Assembly (NCBI GenBank): GCA_964019425.1
Contig: OZ025822.1
Span: 806,001-870,000 of the forward strand
DNA: 64,000 bases
Direction: 5' to 3'
Origin: Flectonema sp. DT1601
Taxonomy: Eukaryota > Euglenozoa > Diplonemea > Diplonemida > Diplonemidae
Part shown: positions 19,830 through 29,831 of the stretch, piece by piece
Layout of the letters: the number at the start of each line of letters is the position of its first letter
How positions within the stretch are numbered: position 1 is the first letter of the stretch
Translations under genes and position numbers: made by a program
Notes under the pieces: model-generated
The model's database searches: none
The model's input: only the letters and a program-made list of their open reading frames with translations
Told to the model about the DNA's origin: nothing

Positions 19830-20020
19830 GACAATTACCCTGGAAAGCTGCACTCTTTTGTGCAGTAGGGTGTCTGGTGGATGTGCATGGAAATGACAGG
19901 GGAGATCTCTTCTCTTGCATCAGGCCGTACCGTTAACCGCAATAGGTCATCGGGAAGTCTCTGGTCGGCAAACCATATCCGTTCTGGAAAATGGGATTTT
20001 AGCGATCCCACATCACACAA
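19830..20020. other. non-repetitive island of balanced composition, possible structured RNA
   Basis: About 190 bases of mixed composition in AT-rich surroundings. CTGCAC-TCTTTT-GTGCAG at about 19849-19866 is a perfect 6-bp hairpin. A 61-codon ORF exists on the - strand but shows no recognisable family. It does not match tRNA, 5S or the snRNAs I can recall. It could be an unrecognised ncRNA or a worn insertion. Confidence 0.3.
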
Positions 20021-20274
20021 TTCGTATTAATTTTCCGAAAACTTCATTAAAACCATTTTATTGTGTTTATGATTAACAGCAACAAACAAGAACATGAAGG
20101 CTCAGGGACTGACTTGTAACACCTGCGCAGACCATCATATGATAGGACGAAACTGATTACGTTTGTTTGCTTTACTAAAATAAATGTTATTATCAATGAT
20201 ATGACAACAACAATAATAATTGTGGTGTACTTATTAACTAACGTTATTGTTTACAGTGGAAATATTTTTAAAAA

Positions 20275-20937
20275 ATGACCGATCCATCTGAAAACGTACC
20301 CGAAGTGACTGAAACAACATACGAAGACAACATCAATTCAGCAGAAGCAGGTGATGCCCAGGCACAGTATTTAATCGCTCAATGTTATAGAGAAGGAAAA
20401 GGTGTTCAGAAAGCTGATTTTCAAAAAGCCTACGAATGGCATAAATTAGCAGCAGATAAAGGGTACGTCATGAGCTTACGAAGACTTGCATATTTCAGCG
20501 TCAAAGGTTGGGGTACAGTTGTTGATTTTGACAAAGCAATTGAACTCTGGACGAAGGCAGCAAATTGCGGAGAGGTATCCTCCGCATTTAACATAGCTGT
20601 GACATATGAGAGAGGATGTAGTAACATACCTGTTGATACTGATAAAGCTTTATTTTGGTATCATTGGGCGTCTTCTCGAGGTCATACAGCAGCCATGAAC
20701 AACTTAGGACTCCTCCTCGACAAGCTTCACATCTCTGGCTCTAGGGCTTACTATGTTGAGGCTGCTTCTCGTGGTAGACACGTAGCGCAGTATAACTTGT
20801 ATCGAGCAACTGATGCTAAGCAACGGTCTAGATTAAAATGGTTAAAGAATGCCGCTGATAACGGGAACCGTGTCGCTATAAGTGATTTACAAAGGCTTCG
20901 AATTACTGCAGAGAAACAAGCGACTGAGGCTGGTTGA
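20275..20937 (+). CDS. Sel1-like repeat (TPR-like) protein
   Basis: 220 residues, no intron. Several Sel1-like repeats of about 36 residues follow each other: AEAGDAQAQYLIAQCYREGK; the next containing FQKAYEWHKLAADKGYVMSL; then FDKAIELWTKAANCGEVSSA; then TDKALFWYHWASSRGHTAAM; and a worn one ending in LKWLKNAADNGNRVA. The signature AxxxWxxxAAxxG is clear in each. Sel1 proteins are alpha-solenoid adaptors, often in ER quality control or signalling. There is no signal peptide or membrane span here, so a cytosolic adaptor is the likeliest reading; the partner is unknown. Confidence 0.9.
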   Translation: MTDPSENVPEVTETTYEDNINSAEAGDAQAQYLIAQCYREGKGVQKADFQKAYEWHKLAADKGYVMSLRRLAYFSVKGWGTVVDFDKAIELWTKAANCGEVSSAFNIAVTYERGCSNIPVDTDKALFWYHWASSRGHTAAMNNLGLLLDKLHISGSRAYYVEAASRGRHVAQYNLYRATDAKQRSRLKWLKNAADNGNRVAISDLQRLRITAEKQATEAG

Positions 20938-21536
20938 GTATTAGATTACAAAAAAAAAAAAGGAAGAGAATAAACCATCCACAGCACAGTTTGCAAAATC
21001 TGTTTTAACAAAAAACATTACACTTTATATGTCGTTTTTTTATTTACACCTGATGTCCTTATTATTTTCTTTTTTTTGTTTCTTTGGCTCAGTTTTAGTT
21101 TCCTTTTTAAGATATATTTTGTGTTGTGTGGATGATTTATTTTTTACCGAAACAAAGCCTTTTGCGTTAGTAGGGAGTTAGAGCAATGCATTTGCTTTTT
21201 TTTTTAGCTCTCGTTCACCGCCTAATAAGGATTGTGGTTTTTGTTTGAATTCTTTTATAGTTTAATTTCCCTTTTTTTCTTCTTCTTCTTTTTTCTTCTT
21301 ATTCTCTGTTAGAGAGAATGAGAGAATGGGAAAAAAAAAAAAAAAGCAATGTAGTAACGACTATTTAAAAAAAAAAAAAAAAAAAAAAAAAATCTCCTTT
21401 TTTCTTTACCACAAAAAGGACGTAAAGGTTTCTTTTTTGTTTTGTATTAAATTGGAGAGTTTTTGCAGAATTCCCCTTTTTTATTGTGTTTTTTAGAGTT
21501 ATTTAAAAAAAAAAAACAGAACAAAAAACAACAACC
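20938..21536. other. intergenic region
   Basis: The 3' UTR and a T/A-homopolymer stretch (A run of about 29 near 21364), then an A/CAA-rich leader immediately before the PWP1 start codon. No other feature is seen. Confidence 0.5.
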
Positions 21537-23829
21537 ATGGACGAGGCCGGAGAAGGTCCAGCAGGTCTGACCAGCGGAGTATGGATTCCGATTGGCGCCA
21601 CTAAGGCCATGCCTGACAAGTACGTCCCGACAGCTGAAGAGATGGAAAGAGCAAGAGGAAAGGTTGCAATGATGGCGGCAGAGGCAGGTGATGCCGAAGA
21701 GGATGATGAGGAAATGAACGATGAGGAATTCGAAGAAATTGAGGACGTCGATGATGATGACGACTTCGATGACGGTCCGACTCTTGAGATGCCAATCCAA
21801 GGTGGTGGTGATGGTATTGCTGATATTGAGTCAGATGATGAAAGTGAAATGGAAGATCTTCACATCAAAACATCTGATATGTTATTCATGTGTACTCATC
21901 AAAGACATAATGGTGAACCATCTCTTGAGGTTTATATTTATGATGATTCAAACCAAAACATTTTCTTACATCACGACGTACCTCTCCCTGCTATACCACT
22001 TTGCGTTACTTGGTGTGGTGCTGGTGCCAAATCTGGAGATGAAACTGTGTCGAGTGGTTCTTTCGCTGCAGTAACCACATTCTTACCTTTCATTGAGGTT
22101 TGGGATTTAGATGTTGTTGGAGCACCTGATCCAGTTGTTACTTTGGGAGGTTGTAAACGAACCTCCGACAACTATCGATCAAAGAATTTAACATCTCGCG
22201 AACTCAAGAAATCATCGCATCAAGACTCTGTATTATGCGCCAGGTATGTTCTTTCTCAAAATCCCAACAACTTTCTCATTTTTCTTCAAATAAAATAAAC
22301 AACTCAACAGATGGAATCCAGGAGTTCGTAAAGTCTTAGCATCAGGTAGTGCCGATCTTACGGTTAAGCTTTGGGACCTCGCCTCTGGAGAGAACCTCCA
22401 CACCTTTAAGAACCATCAGGTATCGTGTTATAATTTATCACTCTCTCTACTGAACAAGTAGTATAAAACAACGTATTCTACAGTTTTATGGAACAATAGA
22501 ACACAATGTGTTTTTATAACCCTTTTTTTTTTTTTTTTTAATGAGAGTCTGCAGAAACCCCCCCCATAGCAAAAGAGACAAGCGTAATGCAATATATGGG
22601 GAGCGCGCGATTACGGCGATAGGGTAGATCGTTTAGGTCGCCCATTTAGAGCGAACCTATTTTAGATGTCCTTCCCGGGCTACCAACGCCGAGCGGACCG
22701 GTCTAGGGAAAGCCTTATAGTCGTATTCTCTGACCGTAGAGTCTTGTTTACAACATTAGGTGTAGACAGCTGTAGTGTTTACGATCATAGACTCGATTGC
22801 CCTTGACATCTTACAGTCTGGGTTTCTAGTGACTTAGACGCGAGTGTCAACATCAGCGCATGTGTGACATTGCCAAAGTGACCGTCACACTTGGACTTCT
22901 CAAAGTGACCGTCACACTTGGACTTCTCAAAGTGACCGTCACACTTGGACTTCTCAAAGTGCCTGCCGGCATCAGTTCAAAAGTGAGTCATTACCGTCTT
23001 ACGCATTGGGAAGAAATTAATATTATTTTGATTCGGTGCTCTATCGTATTCATATCTCTAACATCAGTATTTTATAATAAGGGAATAAGGGAATGGAAAT
23101 GAAAAAAAAAAAAAACCTCCAATTTCACAAGAACTATCGGTTATATGAAGGGAAACCTTTTTCCTTAACAAGAAACATTATTATAAGGATGTATATCTAC
23201 TAATTTCCAGCCTAATTCCTTTTTACAATAATAATAATAAATAACAGGCTCCTATTCAATGCGTTGAATGGTGTCCAAAGAACCCTCAAGTAATGCTGAC
23301 CGGTAGTTTTGATCAGACTGTCTGCATGGTCGACTGTCGCTCACAGAAGGTAACTGGCAAACTTGAGATTGGAGGAACTCCTGAGGTATGTGTTTCCATC
23401 TTTTTTTAATATTTTTATGAACAACAAAACAAAACAAAACAAAACAATCACCAGGCAATTCAATGGTCTGAGTCAGACGAACACTTAGTATGGATGACAA
23501 CAGACTCTGGTAAACTGATCCAGTACGATTCCCGTATGGGTAATAAACCATCATGGTCAGTTCAAGCTCATACTGGTGAAGCTTCAGGTCTTACAGTAAA
23601 CAACACAATTAATGGACTTATAGCAACTTCTGGTGTTGATAAGCAAATAAAATTATGGGACGTCAGATCCGATCCTCACGTTGTCTGTAGTAGAGATCTG
23701 GGTCAAGGTCGAGTGTTTGCCTTACAATTCTCTTCAGATAAGCCAACATACTTATTGGCTTCTGGTGATGCAGGGAAGCCTCTCGTCTACTGCGTCACGG
23801 AGGATGTGTCTGCAGTGTTTTCTACATAA
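21537..23829 (+). CDS. PWP1: PWP1-type WD40 protein (ribosome biogenesis)
   Basis: Four exons (21537-22243, 22311-22419, 23248-23385, 23455-23829) give 442 residues. PWP1 is a nucleolar WD40 protein linked to rDNA chromatin and large-subunit assembly. The match is by order: N-terminal SGVWIPIGATKAMPDKY, a long acidic stretch (DEEFEEIEDVDDDDDFDD), then TFLPFIEVWDLDVVGAPDPV, and WD repeats ending LASGSADLTVKLWDL, MLTGSFDQTVCMVDCRS and IATSGVDKQIKLWDVRSD. The C-terminus is short (stops after VSAVFST). Intron 2 is 828 bp, more than ten times the others, and holds a foreign-looking insert. The leader is A/CAA-rich. Confidence 0.9.
22560..23000. mobile_element. unclassified insert within PWP1 intron 2
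   Basis: Within the 828-bp intron, about 22560-23000 is markedly more GC-rich (GAGCGCGCGATTACGG, CCCGGGC, CGCCGAGCGGACCGG) than the flanking AT-rich intron. It ends in a 27-bp tandem array (22874-22961). No ORF, terminal inverted repeat or target duplication could be defined, so the insert limits and class are uncertain; calling it mobile is an inference from composition and intron length. Confidence 0.35.
22874..22961 (+). repeat. 27-bp tandem repeat, 3.3 copies
   Basis: Three identical units (22874-22900, 22901-22927, 22928-22954) and a 7-base partial fourth. Each unit begins CAAAGTGACCGTCACAC, which contains the inverted repeat GTGAC-C-GTCAC. Because 27 is a multiple of three, an 80-codon ORF crosses it with a repeated 9-residue unit, but the location is intronic. 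Confidence 0.93.
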
Positions 23830-24432
23830 GGTAATAGTGCTGTTGAAAGCGTTCTGTTATGTATCCGTAAACTCGTGGGTGACTTTTCTAACCCTCAAGT
23901 AACCACAAATACACTACACATATTGGTAGTTGTGTGGTCTGTAAGGTCCTCTGCAGTCTGGTGTTTGGTTCTTCAGTGCCAAAACACTTCCGTCTGTAGT
24001 TCTAATTCGGTGGATTTATGATTCTTTTTCTTTTTCATAATAACAATCACCCCCCTCGTAGTGTAGTTTGAGCAAACTCTCTACAACACGCGCAGCCTTA
24101 GCTTTGCTATTATTTAAGGTTTCCCTTATTATTATTATTTTTTTTGTTCACAAACCGACTTACCGAAGAATGAAAAAAAAAAAAAGAAAAGTATCCATTC
24201 CGCCTATCAATCGTTGTGATCAGAATGAGGAGAATTTTTATCAAAAAAAAAAAAAAAAAAAACATCATAGTTGGCTTTTATTGGATTTAAATAAAAAAAA
24301 AAAAAAGAAATCCAACATCTCTCTAAACAGGTGACAGATGTGAATATCTTCGTAAGTTTTATTGAATTAAATCTAAACTGAATCATCTCATTAACAATTA
24401 CTTTACTTTCCTCATCTAAGCACCATGTCGTT
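23830..24432. other. intergenic region
   Basis: AT-rich with A runs near 24174, 24243 and 24293. Short Lys-rich ORFs are not credible. CATCTAAG near 24420 is a possible trans-splice acceptor. A three-codon upstream ORF (24425-24436) overlaps the next start codon. Confidence 0.5.
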
Positions 24433-24436
24433 ATGA
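24425..24436 (+). promoter_or_regulatory. minimal upstream ORF overlapping the start codon
   Basis: ATG TCG TTA TGA: the stop overlaps the main ATG (24433) as ATGA. If the leader includes it, ribosomes would meet this 3-residue ORF first and need to re-initiate or leak past it. Its use depends on where the spliced leader joins; an AG at 24419-24420 would keep it in the mRNA. Confidence 0.4.
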
Positions 24437-25119
24437 CCACAAACTCAAAAAGGATACATGTGATTGCACTTAAAGAGGAAGACTTCGAACTTCTTAGTGT
24501 GCTGGGATCTGATTTCGACGTTAAGTTTATTCCAACCTTAGAATGTAAAGCAACAAACATAAAACCATCTTTTAAAAGTGGTAATGTAATTGTCACGAGT
24601 AGTAGAGCCTTAGATTTCGTGGATCTACCTGATGAATGTGTTGTGTTTGTGGTTGGAAATTCTACAAAGGAAAAAGTATTAAAACAAAAACCACGAGCAA
24701 CAGTATTGGGAGAACACACCGGCAACGGGGCCAACCTCGCAGCTTATATCTTGGAAACAGCTGAAAAGGGAACAGAATTCACTTGGATCACAAGTTCCGA
24801 CAGAAGAAGTGACATCAGCGATCTACTTCCCCCAACAATGAGTTTGTCAATATCTGAAGTGTACTCAGTCGATACAATACTTGATCCAGTTGTCCCTGAC
24901 TTGAGTAACGAAGTGGTAACGTTTCTTATATTATATTCAAAACATGGAATACCGACTGCTAAGAAGTTAATATCCTCATCTGACTGTAAATGTGTAATAG
25001 TAGCTATTGGGAATACCACCGCAACAACATGTTCTGATAATGGTCTTCAGGTTGATGTCATTGCGGCTGTTCCTAATGTGAGAGGAGTTGCTGATGCTAT
25101 CAAATCATATTCACGGTAG
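24433..25119 (+). CDS. UROS: uroporphyrinogen-III synthase
   Basis: Fourth enzyme of haem/tetrapyrrole synthesis, closing hydroxymethylbilane to uroporphyrinogen III with inversion of ring D. 228 residues. The family has little invariant sequence, but the order fits: VIVTSSRALDFV, then VVFVVGNSTKEKVL (the hallmark V(V)GxxT strand-loop), GANLAAYI, a second-domain SVDTILDP, then FLILYSKHGIPTAKKLI, VIVAIGNTTATTC (second IGxxTA motif) and a C-terminal VRGVADAIKSY helix. Length is slightly below the usual 250-270. There is no clear targeting peptide, suggesting a cytosolic enzyme. A short overlapping uORF precedes it. Confidence 0.88.
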   Translation: MTTNSKRIHVIALKEEDFELLSVLGSDFDVKFIPTLECKATNIKPSFKSGNVIVTSSRALDFVDLPDECVVFVVGNSTKEKVLKQKPRATVLGEHTGNGANLAAYILETAEKGTEFTWITSSDRRSDISDLLPPTMSLSISEVYSVDTILDPVVPDLSNEVVTFLILYSKHGIPTAKKLISSSDCKCVIVAIGNTTATTCSDNGLQVDVIAAVPNVRGVADAIKSYSR

Positions 25120-25541
25120 TCATCATGCGTTATAAATTACAGGAGTTGTAAATTAGAAAGGGGGGTTTTCTTTGAAATAACTGTTCACTTTGTCTTTCTT
25201 ACGTTCCCTCCAGAAGGAATGTTCTGCTGTTGGACGTGACTTACGCTACGAACTTTCCTCTGGACTCTCATATTCTAACTAAAAAAATAAATAATGAAAA
25301 TATATAATTTTTATTGTCAACTTATTTTCTTTCGATAAAGTTTTCACAAAAAAACACAAAAAGAGCGAATTGTACCTTATTATATTATTCGATATTGAGA
25401 AAGACAATTCAACTCAAATTAAATTAAAAAACTATTTCCCTCTTCTCAGTACGGTCATCAACAATAGGAAACAAGAGAGAGTTGGTAAACAGTAATAATT
25501 GAAACACTAAAAGAAATAAATTTTTCGGCGGAGAGAGTGAG
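25120..25541. other. intergenic region
   Basis: AT-rich and without recognisable repeats or ORFs. No clear trans-splice acceptor stands out; several AGs precede the next ATG. Confidence 0.45.
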
Positions 25542-26644
25542 ATGCCTCGCAGAAGAGTTGTTCCTGCTGTGAGAGTAGCTGCACAGCTACAAGATCATTG
25601 CTCGTGTCATGTCTGCGGGTACAAGATTGGGAATAACGCTAATAAGAAAATGACCGAGGAAAGATTAGGATCGACACCATTAAAAAGTGTCCTTATTATT
25701 ATATCAGCAGGTGCAACTCTTCTAAGCAACGCACTACTTGTACAAGATGACGGTATTCCAATTCAATGCTTTGCTCCAATTATAATGATCTTACATTCTA
25801 TTTGGGGATCTCTAGAAATAGAATCAAATGATCAAAAGAGCTCATCGAATAGAATTCAACTTCCATCTACAACAACAACTAAAAACAACATCTCAAGCAG
25901 TTCCTACAGCATCGCTGAACATATTATTTGGGCTTTTATATTTAGTGTCATTATAAGTGATCGGTGGGTTGGAAGTATGTGTGATTCACTTTTATTGAGC
26001 GCAACGCTTGAGTGGTTCAAGGCCAAGCCGATTGCGTTGGCTCTCGGTTCTGCTTTACTGCTCAAAGACAGTAGTTCAGCATCACCTAGTCCCACGATAA
26101 AAATATTTTTTATCGCGAACACAGCAGCGTTTTCCGTAACTGTGTTATTGCGGTCGTTTTCCATTTGTGAGAATTTTCGTCACAAGGTGTTGACTGAAGT
26201 GATAGCAGCGACGAGTAACATCGCATCCGCCCCGATATCAATTTTTCATCTCGACGAGACACTTGAAAATACAAAAGAAAGCATTGCATCATGGCTTCGG
26301 CAAAGCGGCTATAAATGGTGCAAGCTAACTATTATTTGGCTATTACTGGTGGCTTCAGAAGTAATCTATACTGTGGGATCCGTGGTTGGGTTCGCATTAG
26401 TGTTTAGCGCTTGTGGCTACGCAACTTACAAAGCTTCTCAAGAANNNNNNNNNNNNNNNNNNNNNNNNNNNNNNNNNNNNNNNNNNNNNNNNNNNNNNNN
26501 NNNNNNNNNNNNNNNNNNNNNNNNNNNNNNNNNNNNNNNNNNNNNNNNNNNNNNNNNNNNNNNNNNNNNNNNNNNNNNNNNNNNNNNNNNNNNNNNNNNN
26601 NNNNNNNNNNNNNNNNNNNNNNNNNNNNNNNNNNNNNNNNNNNN

Positions 26645-26681
<37 letters not shown>

Positions 26682-26830
26682 ATTCCTCTTTTGTCTCTCC
26701 CGTTGTGTATATCACTTTAATGGCATTCATTACTACATTGTGCTGTAAAACAGATACAGATACCGCTGGCTTACTTATGTCTTTGCTTGTCTTAGTGTTC
26801 CTTTATGGAAGCCTAAGACAGAAGGAATGA
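25542..26830 (+). CDS. multi-pass membrane protein, interrupted by assembly gap
   Basis: From ATG 25542 the frame is open for about 300 residues to the N gap at 26445. The first 35 residues carry a CSCHVCGY Cys cluster; an internal ATG at 25650 (MTEERLG) could be the true start. At least five hydrophobic segments follow, including VLIIISAGATLLSNALLV, IAEHIIWAFIFSVIIS and IIWLLLVASEVIYTVGSVVG. After the gap, 26685-26830 encodes a further hydrophobic C-terminus (VVYITLMAFITTLCC and LLMSLLVLVFLYGSL) ending at TGA 26830. It is probably the last exon of the same gene, but frame cannot be traced across the gap. The family is not recognised. Confidence 0.6.
26445..26644. other. assembly gap (200 N)
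   Basis: Exactly 200 N, a conventional placeholder, so the true length is unknown. It is followed by a T run of about 35 bases, which may be why assembly failed. Confidence 0.99.
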
Positions 26831-27354
26831 ACAAAAAGAAAAAATGAACTTTTGTCAGACGAGGAAATTGCTGGGGCAAAGCTATTTTTTTTTTTTTTTA
26901 AATTTTCTTTTACTACTTTATTGCATCCGTGTTGTTGCGAGTGTGGAATTTTATGCGTGCTGTGAAACTTCGACTTAACAAATTTAAGGAGTTATTTTTT
27001 TCTTTTTTTAACTTAACCAATGGAGTATCAAATCATAGGTAACACACGTTAATGTTTTGTCGTCTCACGAAGACTGTGAACCCGACTTAAACGAATATGA
27101 TAAAGCTGAAGGAATTTTTTTACGTGCTGCCGACATTCTTTTTCGCTCTTACAATACTTGTTAAATACAAAAAAGAAAGAAAAAAAAAAGAAAAGAAATC
27201 AAACAAACTTACTTTTCTTATTGAAATAGTCTTTGTTTTGTTTGGCAAGCAGTTTAAAATCCTAATAAAGGAAAAAAATGTGTTAAGTTGCAACTACAGC
27301 TGTCGCGATTATTTTTCTACCAAAGCAATAGGTTTTTGTTAGTACAAGGGAAAA

Positions 27355-27386
<32 letters not shown>

Positions 27387-27623
27387 TAAGGTAATAGAAA
27401 AGCTTAATTGCTTCTCCCATCTCCCAAGAAATTATTAAAACGATTGTTGTTCAGGAGATGTTTTATTTTTTTTTGTTTGATGTTTTAAGACACAAAATAT
27501 CTATTTATGTCAAATACTTCAATTCATTCCCAGATTATGAGATGAACATTGCAGCAGAGATATCGTCTTTGTTTTCACTTTTCTGTTTTTTATTATAATT
27601 ATTTAAACTACCCGTTCAGCAAT
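26831..27623. other. intergenic region
   Basis: AT-rich, with an A-rich tract at 27350-27390. An ATG at 27541 lies upstream of the RRM gene but is out of place. CCCGTTCAG ending at 27620 is a good acceptor 4 bases before the chosen start. Confidence 0.5.
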
Positions 27624-28514
27624 ATGCCAGATATCCGAACTTTATTCGTCGGGAGCCTTCCTCCAGATGCGACTAGCCGAGAATTGAGATTACTATTTAG
27701 TACCTGTGAAGGATATGAGAAAAGTATGTTAGTCACAAAGGACGTAACAAGTCTATACGGGTTTGTGTCATTCGAAACTTGTGAGGCAGCTGAAGAAGCG
27801 CAGAGATATTTCGATGGGTTTGAGTACGACAACGGGGTTCACTTAAAGGTTATATTTTCAAAACGGAACACGCCTGATTGGTTTTGTGAGAAAACTGAAA
27901 TTATTCACACACCTAAACAACAGAAAAACGATACTTCGCCACGTACTTTGTACATTATTGGGTTTCCCAAAGAGGTCACACAGGAATATTTCGCGAATTT
28001 CATGTCGGCTAATTTCTCAGGCCAGATAACTGGCTATGACTTTTCAGCTAAAAAAAGTGCATTTGTCGGGTTTAATGACACATACGCGGCGAGACTCGCA
28101 CGGGAAAAATTAAATAATTATGAATTTAACTATGAGGGTCAGACTGCTACTTTGCATTGCAACTTTGCGAATACTGAATTTATCCCAAGAACTGAACAGC
28201 CTCAGTTGATTACTGCGCCACCATCATTAGCAAAACCGGGTATGCTTATACCTGGTTCAAAGACTATTTTTGTATCATCAACCAGCTCATTAGATCCTGA
28301 AGTCTTTGAGCCTCGGATTAGAGAAGCATTCGACAAGAAAATTGAGTTACTCTCATTTGGTGGAAAGGATAAGGTTTCCGCCTTCGTATTATTCTCATCA
28401 TCTGAAGAGGCATCCTTGGCAATCTCAGAACTACATAATTCCGAATTAAAAGGCATGGAGGGAATAATACTAAAAGCCTCACTTGCGAGAACCGAACTGG
28501 TTCCAAGGAAATAA
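27624..28514 (+). CDS. RNA-binding protein with three RRM domains (RBPMS/WHI3-like first RRM)
   Basis: 296 residues, no intron. RRM1 (residues 1-85): RNP2-like RTLFVGSL and RNP1-like LYGFVSFE, with the wording IRTLFVGSLPPDATSRELRL close to RBPMS/couch potato and yeast WHI3 RRMs. RRM2 (about 110-195): RTLYIIGFP and SAFVGFND. RRM3 (about 212-296): KTIFVSSTS and SAFVLFSSS, with weaker RNP residues. The protein ends right after RRM3. The start was placed at MPDIRT because an acceptor AG lies 4 bases upstream; a longer frame exists to 27549 but adds Phe/Tyr-rich low complexity. mRNA regulation is the likely role, important where transcription is polycistronic. Target RNAs are unknown. Confidence 0.88.
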   Translation: MPDIRTLFVGSLPPDATSRELRLLFSTCEGYEKSMLVTKDVTSLYGFVSFETCEAAEEAQRYFDGFEYDNGVHLKVIFSKRNTPDWFCEKTEIIHTPKQQKNDTSPRTLYIIGFPKEVTQEYFANFMSANFSGQITGYDFSAKKSAFVGFNDTYAARLAREKLNNYEFNYEGQTATLHCNFANTEFIPRTEQPQLITAPPSLAKPGMLIPGSKTIFVSSTSSLDPEVFEPRIREAFDKKIELLSFGGKDKVSAFVLFSSSEEASLAISELHNSELKGMEGIILKASLARTELVPRK

Positions 28515-29083
28515 TCAAACTGCCCAGTTGTATCAGCAACTCGGTAATTCTGTACTTTTGTACCCCCGCTGACTAACCAGCTGTCGTTTTTGCTCAACGA
28601 AAAAAAAAAAAATCGTTTCTCTTTTAATCTAGATAAAGCTACTACAGCAAGCTGCTGTTCCCTTGAGAACAGGTGGGAGAAGGAAAAAAAAAAGAAAAAA
28701 AAAAAAGAAAAAATAAAGAAAAGAACACAAAATGAATTGGAAAGAAAAAAAAATAAAATAAATAAAAAAGAGAAAACAACAACAACAAAAAAAGTCGTTC
28801 GCATTGCTTGGAAAAAACAAAACAAAATCGCATAAAAAAAAAATACATATTGAATAAGAGAGTATTTCAGTATTGTGAACATTTCCTCCCCTTTTCTTTT
28901 CAGGAATATACAAATTGACAACCTTCGAGCAAGTTTGGGATAGACAAGAAGATGGATACAAAATTATTATATTATTATTTCCCTCACCTCCTTTCAGTCA
29001 GTCCCGAACATTAAAAACAAAAAAAACGAGGGAAAAAAACAACAACAACAAAAAAAAAAACTATTTAAAACATAAAAACAATA
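28515..29083. other. intergenic region, purine-rich
   Basis: A long A/G-rich stretch (28680-28800) gives spurious Lys-rich ORFs on + and Phe-rich ORFs on -. CTCCTTTCAG near 28997 is a possible acceptor. The leader before the next gene is A/CAA-rich. Confidence 0.5.
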
Positions 29084-29831
29084 ATGCTCAGACCTAGTGT
29101 TATATTACTCAGTAAGTTTGGTGGAGCCGCAGGAGCTGGTATTGGAGCACCTACGAGAGGATTGGGAAGATTTTTTCAAAGAAGCAGGACATTGTTCAGC
29201 GCTGAAGCGATGTACTACCCGCATCCGGTATCTCATGATGCCCCTCATATGTGGTGGAGTTATGGAATATTTGACAATTTTAACACTTTAATTTCGTGTT
29301 TAGTAATTGTTTTCATCGTGTTTCCATTCGGTAGTTCTGTGACCTACTACACAGATAGAATCTACACAGCACAACAGATGCCTTTACCTGGTTTGCAAAA
29401 TATTCTGACTGATATTGACGATCCAGATTGGAGAATGAAATATGACATGTCCAACATCGAGAAGGCTGAAGGTGTTAGACCAGTTGCCTACAACAGGTAT
29501 TGTTTTACTATTCTGCTGAATACAATTTTCTGAAAAAAAGAAAAAAAAAAAAAAAAACACAAAACAAAACAAAACAAAACAAAACAAAACAAATAGATAC
29601 ATGGATGTGCTCAAGGATGTCAAGGTTTCCGAACCCGACTTCAAGATTTACATTCCAAGTGAACACGGTATGTTCTTTTCTTTGTATTGTTCTCACTGAC
29701 TCGGTTCTACGGTTTCGCGCATACATCAAAAAACAAAACAAAAACAAAAACAAAACCCACCAGGTGAGGGCATTGGACACCATGCCGGAGAAATCATTAA
29801 ACGTGAACGAGCTCTCGGAAACCGAATGTAG
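29084..29831 (+). CDS. small single-span protein, probably mitochondrial
   Basis: Exons 29084-29496, 29597-29667 and 29764-29831 join to 183 residues. The N-terminus (MLRPSVILLSKFGG... GRFFQRSRTLFSAEA) is rich in Arg, Ser and hydrophobics and lacks acidic residues for the first 40 positions, like a mitochondrial presequence. One membrane span follows (TLISCLVIVFIVFPFGSSV). The rest is polar (LTDIDDPDWRMKYDMSNIEK) and ends in EIIKRERALGNRM. The layout resembles accessory subunits of respiratory complexes (a single span with a soluble C-terminal arm), but I cannot name one. The intron 1 acceptor is AAATAG, the least typical in the window; frame continuity on both sides supports it. Confidence 0.7.

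Larger units (their letters stand above)
18825..20274. other. intergenic region with G26 run and structured island
   Basis: Contains a 26-base G homopolymer (18866-18891), a local duplication (18958 and 19047), long A and T runs around 19400-19460, and a non-repetitive island at 19830-20020 (listed separately). TTGTTTACAG ending at about 20257 is the probable acceptor of the next gene. Confidence 0.5.

Noticed and set aside
22860-23102. 80-codon ORF with a 9-residue repeat (VTVTLGLLK).
   Set aside because: Lies wholly inside PWP1 intron 2; the open frame is a by-product of a 27-bp repeat unit.
28202-28961. Long - strand ORFs rich in Phe.
   Set aside because: They are the complement of A/G-rich intergenic DNA and the RRM gene; low complexity only.
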